Assembly (NCBI RefSeq): GCF_007625205.1
Contig: NZ_VMNI01000022.1
Location: 50,894-114,893 of the forward strand
Direction: 5' to 3'
Source of the DNA: Denitromonas ohlonensis
GTDB taxonomy: Bacteria > Pseudomonadota > Gammaproteobacteria > Burkholderiales > Rhodocyclaceae
DNA: 64,000 nucleotides
This document shows positions 25,782 to 33,349 of the stretch, in pieces (positions within the stretch are counted from its first letter, which is position 1; every line of letters begins with the position of its first letter). A model generated the notes under the pieces. The model had not been told where the DNA came from. It made no database searches and saw only the letters and a list, made by a program, of their open reading frames with translations. A program made the position numbers and the translations under genes.

Positions 25782-26713
25782 TGCGCCGCTTTGTTTTAAT
25801 GAGTCTGCTGTGTTTGATGTCCGCCAGCACGCTGGCCGAAAAAGCCCCGATTCGTGTGCTCGCCGCCTTCAGCATTCTGGCGGATCTGGCGCATCAGGTC
25901 GGCGGCGAGCGGGTGGTGGTGACCAGTCTGGTCGGGCCTGATCAGGATGCCCACGGCTTCGACCCGCGGGCCTCGGATATCCGCCGGATGAGTCAGACCG
26001 ATCTGGTAATCGCCAACGGCCTCGGCTTTGATCCGTGGATCGCTCGTATGGTCGCGGCTGCCCGTTACAAGGGGCGTGTGCTGACGGTATCGGACGGCAT
26101 CACGCCACTGATGGCCGATGCGCATGAAGACCATGCGGATCATGAGGACGAAAAATCGGTGTCGCATGCGCATGCCGACCATGGCGCGGCCGATCCCCAT
26201 GCCTGGCTCGATATCAATCATGCCAAGCACTATGTTCGGGCGATCGCCGCCGCACTCGGGGTAATTGATCCGGCGAGCGCCGCGCATTACACCGATCGAG
26301 CAAAGTCCTACATCACGCAACTCGATACCCTTGATGTCGAACTGCGCAATCGCTTTGCGGCGCTACCCGATCACCGGCGCACGGTGGTGACGCCGCATGA
26401 CGCCTTCGGCTATTTTGCCCACGCCTACGGTCTGCACTTTGTTGCCCCGGCCGGGCTCTCCAACGAAGCGTCGCCCTCGGCGGCCAGTCTGGCCACCCTG
26501 ATCGAGCAGTTGCGTGAGCTGAAGGTGCCGGTGGTGTTTCTGGAGTCATTTGCCGACGAGCGTCTGATCGAGCGCATCCGCACAGCGACCGGTGCCCGCC
26601 GTGGCGGCACGCTATACGCCGACGCGCTGGCCAGCGACGGCCCGGCCAGTACCTATCTGGGTCTGATGCGCCATAACGCCAACACCCTGCTGAGCGGCCT
26701 CGATACGCAGTAA
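25778..26713 (+). CDS. znuA: Zinc ABC transporter substrate-binding protein (ZnuA-like) with His-rich loop
   Basis: A 311-residue cluster A-I binding protein. A signal peptide (VLMSLLCLMSASTLA) is followed by metal ligands in DQDAHGFDPRASDI (about residue 60), ADPHAWLDINHAKHY, and TPHDAFGYFAHAYG. A mobile His/Asp-rich loop (AHEDHADHEDE... HAHADHG) lies around residues 112-137, the mark of zinc-specific ZnuA. The other binding protein in this window lacks that loop, so the two importers may differ in affinity or source of zinc. It is the last gene of the plus-strand zinc unit. Confidence 0.9.
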   Translation: MMRRFVLMSLLCLMSASTLAEKAPIRVLAAFSILADLAHQVGGERVVVTSLVGPDQDAHGFDPRASDIRRMSQTDLVIANGLGFDPWIARMVAAARYKGRVLTVSDGITPLMADAHEDHADHEDEKSVSHAHADHGAADPHAWLDINHAKHYVRAIAAALGVIDPASAAHYTDRAKSYITQLDTLDVELRNRFAALPDHRRTVVTPHDAFGYFAHAYGLHFVAPAGLSNEASPSAASLATLIEQLRELKVPVVFLESFADERLIERIRTATGARRGGTLYADALASDGPASTYLGLMRHNANTLLSGLDTQ

Positions 26714-26723
26714 GGCCGGCTAC

Positions 26724-26752
26724 GGCCCGTTCTGATTGACCGCTGACGGGCC
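26724..26752. terminator. Inverted repeat between converging znuA and K+ channel genes
   Basis: GGCCCGT (26724-26730) and ACGGGCC (26746-26752), separated by 15 bases, lie between converging genes and could end transcripts from both sides. There is no T-run and the stem is short. Confidence 0.3.
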
Positions 26753-27876
26753 TAGCGAAAGATCGCCCGCTCCAGCGCCTTGCGCGCTTCCGGGGCGCAC
26801 ATCACCACCAGCACCTGCCCCGGCAGCAAGGCGAAATCCAGGCTCGGATTGAAGTGGAAATGACCGTGTTCACGCACGCCTAGTAACACCACATCGAAAT
26901 CCGGCAGATCGAGCGAACCGACGGTGGTCGGTTCAAAGCTCGCTGACAGGGGAATATCTTCCAGGCGGTGCGCCGTTTCGGATCGCGCCATGTCATCCAT
27001 GAAGCTGAGCACGCCCGGGCGCAACATGGCCGAGGCGATCCGCAAGCCGCCGGTGAAGTCCGGCGAGATCACCACATCCGCGCCGGCCTTGCGCAGTTTT
27101 GGGCTGTTGCGCACCTCCATGCAGCGCGCGACCACCCGCACGCTTGGATTGAGTTGCTTGGCGGTGAGCGCAATCATCATGTTGCGACCATCATCATCGG
27201 TCACCGCAAAAACACCGGCCGCGTTGCCGATGTCACCGGCGAGCAAGATGTCATCATCGCTGCCATCGCCATCCAGATAGAGCAGATCGGGCTGTCGCTC
27301 GCGCGCCGTGACAAGGCAGTCGGTGTCGATATCGATCGCCACGTAGTGCCGGCGGGTGGCGTCGAGTTCTTCGGCGATATTGCGGCCAACGCGCCCGAAA
27401 CCGCAGATCAGATAATGATTCTTGAGTTTGCCAATCTGCTTTTCCATGCGTCGTCTCCGCAAGGTGTCGTCCAGGTCGCCTTCCAGAAAGAATACCGACA
27501 AGGTGGTGAACGTGAAGGTCACCACGCCGAAGCCAACCAGCGAGATCACCCCGGTAAAGAGCCGCGGCCAGACGCCGACAATGGGCACCACCTCGTCATA
27601 ACCGACCGTCGATAGCGTGATCAGCGTCATGTAGAGCGCGTCTGACCAGCTCGTCGTGGCACCGCCGATCACCAGAAAGCCGATCGTGCCGATCGCCACC
27701 ATGCCCAACAGCACGATGCCGGCCACCACGATACGACGGCGGATGCGATCGAGCTGACGGCTGCGATGGGCATGGATGGGCAGCGTGCGCGGCGCGGCAC
27801 GCCACAGACGCTGGAAGAAACGGGTCAGATACACGCGGGGCGGCGCCTCGGCAAGTCCTGGCAACCGCCACAGCAT
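26752..27876 (-). CDS. Two-helix potassium channel with cytoplasmic RCK (TrkA-N/TrkA-C) domains
   Basis: A 374-residue protein. Two membrane helices (VVAGIVLLGMVAIGTIGFLVI and VISLVGFGVVTFTFTTLSVFF) flank the selectivity filter TLSTVGYDE. An RCK/TrkA-N Rossmann domain follows (HYLICGFGRVGRNIAEEL) and a TrkA-C-like domain ends the protein. It should pass K+ and be gated by a cytoplasmic ligand. The ATG at 27876 is preferred, with GGGGGTT upstream; a TTG 8 codons earlier is possible. It follows the VanZ-like gene closely. Confidence 0.9.
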   Translation of the reverse strand: MLWRLPGLAEAPPRVYLTRFFQRLWRAAPRTLPIHAHRSRQLDRIRRRIVVAGIVLLGMVAIGTIGFLVIGGATTSWSDALYMTLITLSTVGYDEVVPIVGVWPRLFTGVISLVGFGVVTFTFTTLSVFFLEGDLDDTLRRRRMEKQIGKLKNHYLICGFGRVGRNIAEELDATRRHYVAIDIDTDCLVTARERQPDLLYLDGDGSDDDILLAGDIGNAAGVFAVTDDDGRNMMIALTAKQLNPSVRVVARCMEVRNSPKLRKAGADVVISPDFTGGLRIASAMLRPGVLSFMDDMARSETAHRLEDIPLSASFEPTTVGSLDLPDFDVVLLGVREHGHFHFNPSLDFALLPGQVLVVMCAPEARKALERAIFR

Positions 27877-27904
27877 AACCCCCGGCTCACGCCGGAACAA
27901 TGCG

Positions 27905-28237
27905 TCAGGCGAGCCGGCGCCGGTACATCAACAGGATTGCCAGGCCGACGCCCAGCGCATCGGCCAGCCAGTCCCAGCCATCGCCCATGCGGTGGGCCGT
28001 CATCGATTGTGCGATCTCGATCAGCGCACCATAGGCCAGCAAACCGGCAGAGACCGCCCACAAACGACCGCGCCATGCCAGGTGACCCAGCACCCCCAGC
28101 GCAAGGAAGGCGAAGGCGTGCTCGAGCTTGTCCTGCCAGGTGAACACCATGAGACCAGGCGGCACCGGCAGCAACGACAACACCAGCACAGCGGCCAGCG
28201 CCGCCCAGAAGAACAGACGCAGGACGGCCGGTGTCAT
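27905..28237 (-). CDS. VanZ-like family membrane protein
   Basis: A 110-residue, four-helix membrane protein with the VanZ hallmark DKLEHAFAFLALGVLG and GALIEIAQSMTAHRMGDGWD near the C-terminus. The family is widespread and mostly uncharacterised. It lies 7 bases after rdgC and before the K+ channel gene on the same strand. Confidence 0.88.
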   Translation of the reverse strand: MTPAVLRLFFWAALAAVLVLSLLPVPPGLMVFTWQDKLEHAFAFLALGVLGHLAWRGRLWAVSAGLLAYGALIEIAQSMTAHRMGDGWDWLADALGVGLAILLMYRRRLA

Positions 28238-28244
28238 GTCGCGA

Positions 28245-29153
28245 TCAGACCGCCGGTGTGGCCAGCTCGCCGCCGAGAATGCCGATCACGGCCGGGATCA
28301 ACTGGCGCAGCTCACCGGTCATCAGCGCGAAGTGCGCGTCGAACAGTTCGGCCGCATCTTCGCTGCCGGCACTGGCTTCTTCCTGCACCACATCGAGAAA
28401 CTGCAGACGCTTGATCTCGCCCTTCTCCGTCAGCAGGAAAGACACCCGGTCATTCCAGGTCAATGCCAGCTTGGTCGGCAGCTTGCCTTCCTGCAAGTGG
28501 GTTTTGATCTCATCGCCGTCGAGGCTGTGACGCACATAGCGCACCGCCGCCTTGTCTTCGGTCACCGACTTGAGTTCGCAGTCCATGTCGATGGTGAAGT
28601 TGCCCGGCACGTCGCCGCCGGCGAGCCAGTCGCTCATGGCGGCCACCGGACTCAGTTCGGTGCGCACCAGGGTCAGCGGGAACGCATCAAGGCTCTGACG
28701 CAACGCTTCGAGGATGTCCTCGGCGCGGGTCACGCTGGCCACATCCACCGCCAGCCAGCCGTCCTGCGGGTCGATCCAGGCGTACACCTTGTTGCGACGG
28801 GTAAAGGCGCGGGGCATGAACTCCTGGGTCACCTCGTCGCGCAGATCTTTCATCTGCTTGCGACCGGGTTTGAAGCCTTGCTCCAGCTCGATGCGCGCCG
28901 CGCGCTCTTCGGCTTCCTGCTTGACCACGGAGGACGGCAGCAGGCGATGTTCGATACCCAGCGCGATCAACCATTGACCACCCACGGCGTGCACCAGCGG
29001 GCCATTGGCCACCGGCGGCAGCCATCCGCGAGATTCCGGGTCTTGCGAACCGCAGGGCGTGAACGCGCGGCGGGCAAGCTGGTCTTCGAGTTGGTCGATG
29101 CGCATATCCCAGCGCACCGGCAGACGATACAACTGCAGGTTACGAAACCACAT
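28245..29153 (-). CDS. rdgC: Recombination-associated protein RdgC
   Basis: A 302-residue RdgC, which forms a DNA-encircling ring dimer and limits RecA loading. The family N-terminus MWFRNLQLYRLPV, the ARRAFTPCGSQDPESRGWLP segment, and LTWNDRVSFLLTEKGEIKRL are all present. The length is normal (about 300). The DUF1857 gene lies 22 bases upstream on the same strand. Confidence 0.94.
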   Translation of the reverse strand: MWFRNLQLYRLPVRWDMRIDQLEDQLARRAFTPCGSQDPESRGWLPPVANGPLVHAVGGQWLIALGIEHRLLPSSVVKQEAEERAARIELEQGFKPGRKQMKDLRDEVTQEFMPRAFTRRNKVYAWIDPQDGWLAVDVASVTRAEDILEALRQSLDAFPLTLVRTELSPVAAMSDWLAGGDVPGNFTIDMDCELKSVTEDKAAVRYVRHSLDGDEIKTHLQEGKLPTKLALTWNDRVSFLLTEKGEIKRLQFLDVVQEEASAGSEDAAELFDAHFALMTGELRQLIPAVIGILGGELATPAV

Positions 29154-29175
29154 GAGTCAGGATTCTCTTCAGAAA

Positions 29176-29649
29176 CTAGTCGGTTCGGGTGGACTCGGCG
29201 ATCATGCGCACCACCTTGACCGTATCCAGATCGGATTGGTGATAGGCAGAGCGCACATAGTCGGCGTATTTCGCGTCGTCGCCAGCCGTCTCCGACAAGC
29301 CGGTGCGGTAGGCAAAACGCAAGAACAGCGCCGCGCTGTCCGGTTCGGGTTGTTCAAGGGTGATGGTCAGCCGGCCGCTGGGATGCTCGGCCGTCGCGGC
29401 CGATTCGAAACAGATCCAGTCCATTGCCTGCCAGCGCACGGCATCGAAAATCTGCAGCTTGCCGAAGCTCAAACATCGCGTCAGCGCGGTTTCGCTGCGG
29501 GTGAGCACCTCGCAGGACTCAAGCCCGGGCAGAAAGGGGCGTGGATCCTCGGCTCGGCACAACAGGCCAAACCACACTTCTTCGCGGGTCAGATCCGGAA
29601 CGGCAGGGTCGTCGAGGAGATTGACCTCGACCAGATGTTCGAACTCCAA
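29176..29649 (-). CDS. DUF1857 / AtaL-like SRPBCC-fold protein
   Basis: A 157-residue protein. The start is taken as TTG at 29649, giving the family start [M]EFEHLVEVNLLDDP, with GGAG eight bases upstream; the longer frame only overlaps rsuA antisense. LTREEVWFGLLCRAEDPRPF and FLPGLESCEVL match the DUF1857 (AtaL-like, START/Bet v1 fold) family. It probably binds a small hydrophobic ligand, but no function is established. It is divergent from the pseudouridine synthase gene. Confidence 0.8.
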   Translation of the reverse strand: MEFEHLVEVNLLDDPAVPDLTREEVWFGLLCRAEDPRPFLPGLESCEVLTRSETALTRCLSFGKLQIFDAVRWQAMDWICFESAATAEHPSGRLTITLEQPEPDSAALFLRFAYRTGLSETAGDDAKYADYVRSAYHQSDLDTVKVVRMIAESTRTD

Positions 29650-29718
29650 AACACCAGCTCCAATCGGTTGAGGCGGGAGTGTAGCGTAAAGCGCCGGGCC
29701 TTTCGGTAAACTGTGGCC

Positions 29719-30438
29719 ATGCAAATCGCTCGCCTCCTTCAAACCCAGGGTTTCGGCAGCCGCAAGGACTGCCGACTGCTGGTCAGTGCCGGCCTGGTCA
29801 CCGTTAACGGTGCGGTCATCGATAATCCCACCGCCGAGGTCGATCCGGCCGGGCTGGTGTTTACCGTGGAGGGCGAAGAATGGGCCTACCACGAAAAAGC
29901 CTACCTGATGCTCTACAAGCCCGAAGGCTTCGAGTGCAGCCGGGTGCCCAAGCACCACCCCTCGGTGTTCAACCTGCTGCCGCCGCAACTGGGCGAACGC
30001 GGGGTACAGACCATCGGCCGGCTCGATCAGGACACCACCGGCCTGATCCTGCTCTCGGACGACGGACAGTTCATCCATGTGTGGAGCTCGGGCAAGAAGC
30101 AGACGCCCAAGCGTTACCGCGTCACGCTAAAGCATGGTCATACGCCGGAAATGCTGACCGCGCTGCGCGACGGGGTGGAGCTGGTCGATGAACCCGGTGA
30201 GCTGGTCGCCGCGGTGTCTGTCGAAGCCATTGATGCCCACACCATCTGGATGACCATCACCCAGGGCAAGTACCACCAGGTCAAACGCATGGTCGCTGCA
30301 GCGGGAAACCGGGTTGAGGCCTTGCATCGTGATCGCATCGGCGGATTTGAACTGCCCGCCGTACTCGAACCTGGTGACTGGGCCTGGCTGACCGAAACGC
30401 ACATTGCCGCCTTGGCCGACTTTCCCCACTTCGACTGA
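29719..30438 (+). CDS. rsuA: RsuA-type 16S rRNA pseudouridine synthase
   Basis: A 239-residue RsuA/RluB/E/F-family enzyme. An N-terminal S4 RNA-binding domain (QIARLLQTQGFGSRKDCRLLVSAG) is followed by the synthase domain with the catalytic aspartate in GRLDQDTTGLILLSDDG and a C-terminal GKYHQVKRMVAAAGNRV. It isomerises one uridine in rRNA; 16S U516 is the likely target if it is true RsuA. The ATG at 29719 was chosen; a GTG two codons earlier is possible. Confidence 0.88.
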   Translation: MQIARLLQTQGFGSRKDCRLLVSAGLVTVNGAVIDNPTAEVDPAGLVFTVEGEEWAYHEKAYLMLYKPEGFECSRVPKHHPSVFNLLPPQLGERGVQTIGRLDQDTTGLILLSDDGQFIHVWSSGKKQTPKRYRVTLKHGHTPEMLTALRDGVELVDEPGELVAAVSVEAIDAHTIWMTITQGKYHQVKRMVAAAGNRVEALHRDRIGGFELPAVLEPGDWAWLTETHIAALADFPHFD

Positions 30439-30452
30439 TCGACCCGCCTCTC

Positions 30453-30475
30453 GGGGCAATCGTCCTGATTGCCCC
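30453..30475 (+). terminator. Hairpin after the pseudouridine synthase gene
   Basis: Perfect 9-bp stem GGGGCAATC / GATTGCCCC with a 5-base loop, 14 bases after the stop codon. No T-run. Confidence 0.5.
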
Positions 30476-30533
30476 ATGCCTGATCCCGTTCCCGTTGTTT
30501 TCCTGCTAGCCAGAAACCTGGTCAGATCCGCTG

Positions 30534-30765
30534 TCATTCATGGCCTGTGAATGATTGCGCCCTGAGTTGGGTTTTTCCGAGCATTCGTCTTTGAATCGAG
30601 GCGCCATCCTAACGGAAAAACCGGTGGGATTGTGGGCTTTGCAAATCAAAAAAAGCGCGGGGTTTTCTGGCCGCAGCTTTTGTCTACAGGGGTGTTAACT
30701 GTTTTATTTATATAAATAACAATAATGTATACGCTCGGCACTTTTCTGTGGAAAGGTGCTTTTTT
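30534..30765 (+). ncRNA. Candidate structured RNA or leader in the 504-base gap before earP
   Basis: The gap 30439-30942 holds no supported gene and is AT-richer than its surroundings. It contains several perfect inverted repeats: TCATTCA/TGAATGA (30534-30554), GGTTTTTCCG/CGGAAAAACC (30570-30622) and a 16-base AT palindrome (30704-30719). It ends in a good intrinsic terminator (30738-30765). That pattern fits a small RNA or an attenuated leader. Transcription is not shown by the sequence, and the 5' end is a guess. Confidence 0.35.
30738..30765 (+). terminator. Intrinsic terminator upstream of earP
   Basis: 9-bp stem GCACTTTTC / GAAAGGTGC (one G-T pair), 4-base loop, followed by six T. It is 300 bases after the pseudouridine synthase gene and 178 before earP, so it either ends an unannotated transcript or attenuates one entering earP-efp. 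Confidence 0.75.
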
Positions 30766-30942
30766 GTTAGTTAATTCATGGGCTTATGACAATGATAAAG
30801 CTGGTGATAAGCCTGCCCCCGTTGTGTGAGTGGATTGTTCATGGTTTTTGAGCCGGGCCGTAAACCACGGCTTGTCCACAATTCATCCCATGGATGTAAG
30901 GCCAGTTGTGTACATTCGACCGATCGTCGGGAGTGTTGAGCA

Positions 30943-32073
30943 ATGCAGTGGGATATTTACTGTCGGGTTGTGGATAACTTTGGGGATATCGGTGTTTCAT
31001 GGCGCTTGGCGCGTGCTTTGGCACAGCGTTCTCCACATGCGGTGCGATTGTTTGTGGACGATTGGGCTACCTTACGCCGACTGCTGCCGCGAGCGCCGGC
31101 GGTGCCGGCACCGTTCGTCGATTCCAAGGTTTCGGTGCAGCCATGGGCAGTCGCCGAGGTGCCGACAACGTTGGCGGACTGCGTGATCGAAGCATTCGGC
31201 TGCGCGCTGCCGCCGATCTATCTGGCCGCCATGCGGGATGCGCAGACCCCGCCGGTGTGGATCAATCTGGAGTACCTGAGTGCGGAAGACTGGATCGAGG
31301 ATTGCCATGGACTGCCCTCACCGGATCCGGCCACCGGTCTGGCCAAGACCTTTTTCTTTCCTGGCTTTACCGCGCGAAGTGGCGGCCTGATTCGTGAGCC
31401 TGATGTGTTTTCACGACGTGATGCGGCGCAAGCTGAAACAGGCCGCCACCAATGGTTGGCGGCGCATGGCGGTGCGGACGTGTCGGCGTCGGCGCAGTGG
31501 ATTTCCTTGTTTTCCTACGACAACCCCCGCTTGGTGCCGCGTCTGACGGACTGGCAGGTCAGCGAGACGCCGGTCGTGCTGTGGGTGCCGGAAGGTACGG
31601 CCTGGCGAGGGCTTATGCCGTGGCTGGGTGAATCGCATGCGGCCCAGACATGTTGGCAGCGCGGGGCGCTCACCGTGTGTGCTTTGCCTTTCTTGTCGAT
31701 GGCGGACTACGACCGATTGTTGGCGATGTGCGATGTCAATTTCGTGCGTGGTGAAGACTCCTTTGTTCGTGCACAGTGGGCGGCACGGCCTTTTGTCTGG
31801 CAGGCTTATCCACAGGCCGACGCGGCGCATGTGGATAAAATGGACGCGTTTCTCGGTCGCTACCTGACAACGGCCGACACCGAGAGTGCCGCGGCGTTCG
31901 AGGCCATGTGGCGAGACTGGAATGGCCTTGGCGCCCAAGAACAGGCGTGGCAGCGCTTCAGCGCGGCCTTGCCGACGCTTCGCCAGCATGCGCGGCAATG
32001 GTGTGATCAGATCGCGGCGACGGACGGTCTGGTCGAGAGGCTGGTGAAAATGGTTCAACCCGACGTAAAATAG
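30943..32073 (+). CDS. earP: EF-P arginine rhamnosyltransferase EarP
   Basis: A 376-residue GT-B glycosyltransferase (formerly DUF2331) that transfers rhamnose from dTDP-rhamnose to Arg32 of EF-P. Two N-terminal aspartates lie in VVDNFGDIGVSWRLA (D11, D15), and the conserved RGEDSFVRAQWAARPFVWQ carries the catalytic glutamate region. The substrate gene efp follows after 56 bases, as in other EarP bacteria. Three perfect DnaA-box 9-mers lie inside this gene (see findings). Confidence 0.95.
   Translation: MQWDIYCRVVDNFGDIGVSWRLARALAQRSPHAVRLFVDDWATLRRLLPRAPAVPAPFVDSKVSVQPWAVAEVPTTLADCVIEAFGCALPPIYLAAMRDAQTPPVWINLEYLSAEDWIEDCHGLPSPDPATGLAKTFFFPGFTARSGGLIREPDVFSRRDAAQAETGRHQWLAAHGGADVSASAQWISLFSYDNPRLVPRLTDWQVSETPVVLWVPEGTAWRGLMPWLGESHAAQTCWQRGALTVCALPFLSMADYDRLLAMCDVNFVRGEDSFVRAQWAARPFVWQAYPQADAAHVDKMDAFLGRYLTTADTESAAAFEAMWRDWNGLGAQEQAWQRFSAALPTLRQHARQWCDQIAATDGLVERLVKMVQPDVK
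31806..31838. promoter_or_regulatory. Inverted pair of perfect DnaA boxes inside earP
   Basis: TTATCCACA at 31806-31814 and TGTGGATAA at 31830-31838 form a perfect 9-bp inverted repeat with a 15-base spacer. A third perfect copy is at 30969-30977. They encode AYPQ, HVDK and VVDN in EarP, so chance is possible. Confidence 0.4.
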
Positions 32074-32129
32074 CCGGTTTTAAATGACGAGCAGCCTCGC
32101 TGCTGTCCGAAGACCCTCAGGTATACGCG

Positions 32130-32687
32130 ATGAAAACTGCTCAGGAACTGCGCTCCGGTAACGTGATCATGGTGGGCGGCAACGCGCTCGTCGTGCAGAA
32201 AACCGAATACAACAAGTCTGGCCGCAACTCTGCGGTCGTGAAAATGAAGCTGAAGAACCTGCTGACCGCAGCGCCTTCGGAGTCGGTTTACAAAGCCGAC
32301 GACAAGTTCGAAGTCGTTCAGCTCGAGCGCAAGGAAGTGACTTACTCCTACTTTGCCGACCCGATGTATGTGTTCATGGACGCCGACTACGAGCAGTACG
32401 AAGTCGAAGCCGATAACATGACCGACGCGCTCAAGTACCTCGAAGACGGCCTGGCCTGCGAAGTGGTGTTCTACAACGGCAAGGCCATCTCCGTCGATCT
32501 GCCCAACTCGGTGGTGCGTGAAGTCACCTACACCGAACCCGCCGTCAAGGGCGACACCTCGGGCAAGGTGCTCAAGCCGGCCAAGATCGCGACGGGCTTC
32601 GAGCTGATGGTGCCGGCCTTTGTCGAGATCGGTGACAAGATCGAAATCGACACCCGTACCGACGAGTACAAAAACCGCGTCAAGTAA
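32130..32687 (+). CDS. efp: Elongation factor P (Arg32 type)
   Basis: A 185-residue EF-P, which relieves ribosome stalling at polyproline stretches. The modification loop is [11 protein letters not shown] with arginine at position 32, as needed for EarP rhamnosylation instead of lysylation; earP is the gene just upstream. Three beta-barrel domains at normal length; the C-terminus ends [14 protein letters not shown] hairpin follows at 32708. Confidence 0.97.
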   Translation: MKTAQELRSGNVIMVGGNALVVQKTEYNKSGRNSAVVKMKLKNLLTAAPSESVYKADDKFEVVQLERKEVTYSYFADPMYVFMDADYEQYEVEADNMTDALKYLEDGLACEVVFYNGKAISVDLPNSVVREVTYTEPAVKGDTSGKVLKPAKIATGFELMVPAFVEIGDKIEIDTRTDEYKNRVK

Positions 32688-32707
32688 GCGCGGTCAGGTG
32701 TTGGACG

Positions 32708-32729
32708 ACGAGGCCCGCCAGGGCCTCGT
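32708..32729 (+). terminator. Terminator of efp
   Basis: Perfect 9-bp stem ACGAGGCCC / GGGCCTCGT with a 4-base loop, 20 bases after the efp stop and followed by a weak T-rich GTCATTTC. Confidence 0.65.
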
Positions 32730-32854
32730 GTCATTTCAGGGCTGGATTGATTCAATCGGTATCGGCGATATCGGCCAGCGGATCGTAAAGCGTGAGCTGT
32801 GGGACAATCCAGGCATTGATCGATCGATTCAAGTCGACGCGCTGGAGACGAGTG

Positions 32855-33334
32855 ATGGGCCAGGTGCCCCCGTTGGTTTTGCTGTTGAGTGGAAGCTTGT
32901 TGGCCGGCTGCGAGCCGGCGCCAAACACCGAGCCTGTGCAGGCACCGGTCGAAGAGCGCGCTGACCCCGCCTTGCGTGATGCCGGCGTGGCAGCCCGCGA
33001 AGCCCTCGAAAAAGCGGGCGAAGCCCTCAAAAAACTGGGTGAAGCGGCAACCGGCAAGGCCGAAGAAACCCTCCCCGAACCGCCAGAGATGACGCAACCG
33101 GACGCGCCGGTTGAAGAAAGAACGCTGGTGCCCATTGATCTGGCGGGTGACGGGCCGATTGATGAAGTCCGCGATTCCGGCGCAGCCACCGCCGAAGCCG
33201 CAGCGCGTTTTCTGGACGCGACCCGTAAAGCCGCAGCCAAGGTGAAGGAGGCGGGCAAAGGTGTGGTCGAGGCGATGCGTGATGACGCGCCCGAAGATGC
33301 GCCGGCAGATGCTGCCGATCATGTCGTCAAATAA
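32855..33334 (+). CDS. Putative lipoprotein, unknown function
   Basis: A 159-residue protein with a lipoprotein signal: MGQVPPLVLLLSGSLLAGC, where LLAGC is a lipobox and Cys19 the acylation site. The mature part is acidic, Ala/Glu/Lys-rich and helical (AAREALEKAGEALKKLGEAA; AARFLDATRKAAAKVKEAGK), suggesting coiled coil. No family recognised. The ATG at 32855 has GGAG nine bases upstream. It is followed 15 bases later by ampG. Confidence 0.65.
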   Translation: MGQVPPLVLLLSGSLLAGCEPAPNTEPVQAPVEERADPALRDAGVAAREALEKAGEALKKLGEAATGKAEETLPEPPEMTQPDAPVEERTLVPIDLAGDGPIDEVRDSGAATAEAAARFLDATRKAAAKVKEAGKGVVEAMRDDAPEDAPADAADHVVK

Positions 33335-33349
33335 GGTCTTCACCCCGTC

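Noticed and set aside
30704..30719. AT palindrome TTATTTATATAAATAA as a phage attachment site
   Set aside because: No integrase, no duplicated copy and no foreign genes next to it.
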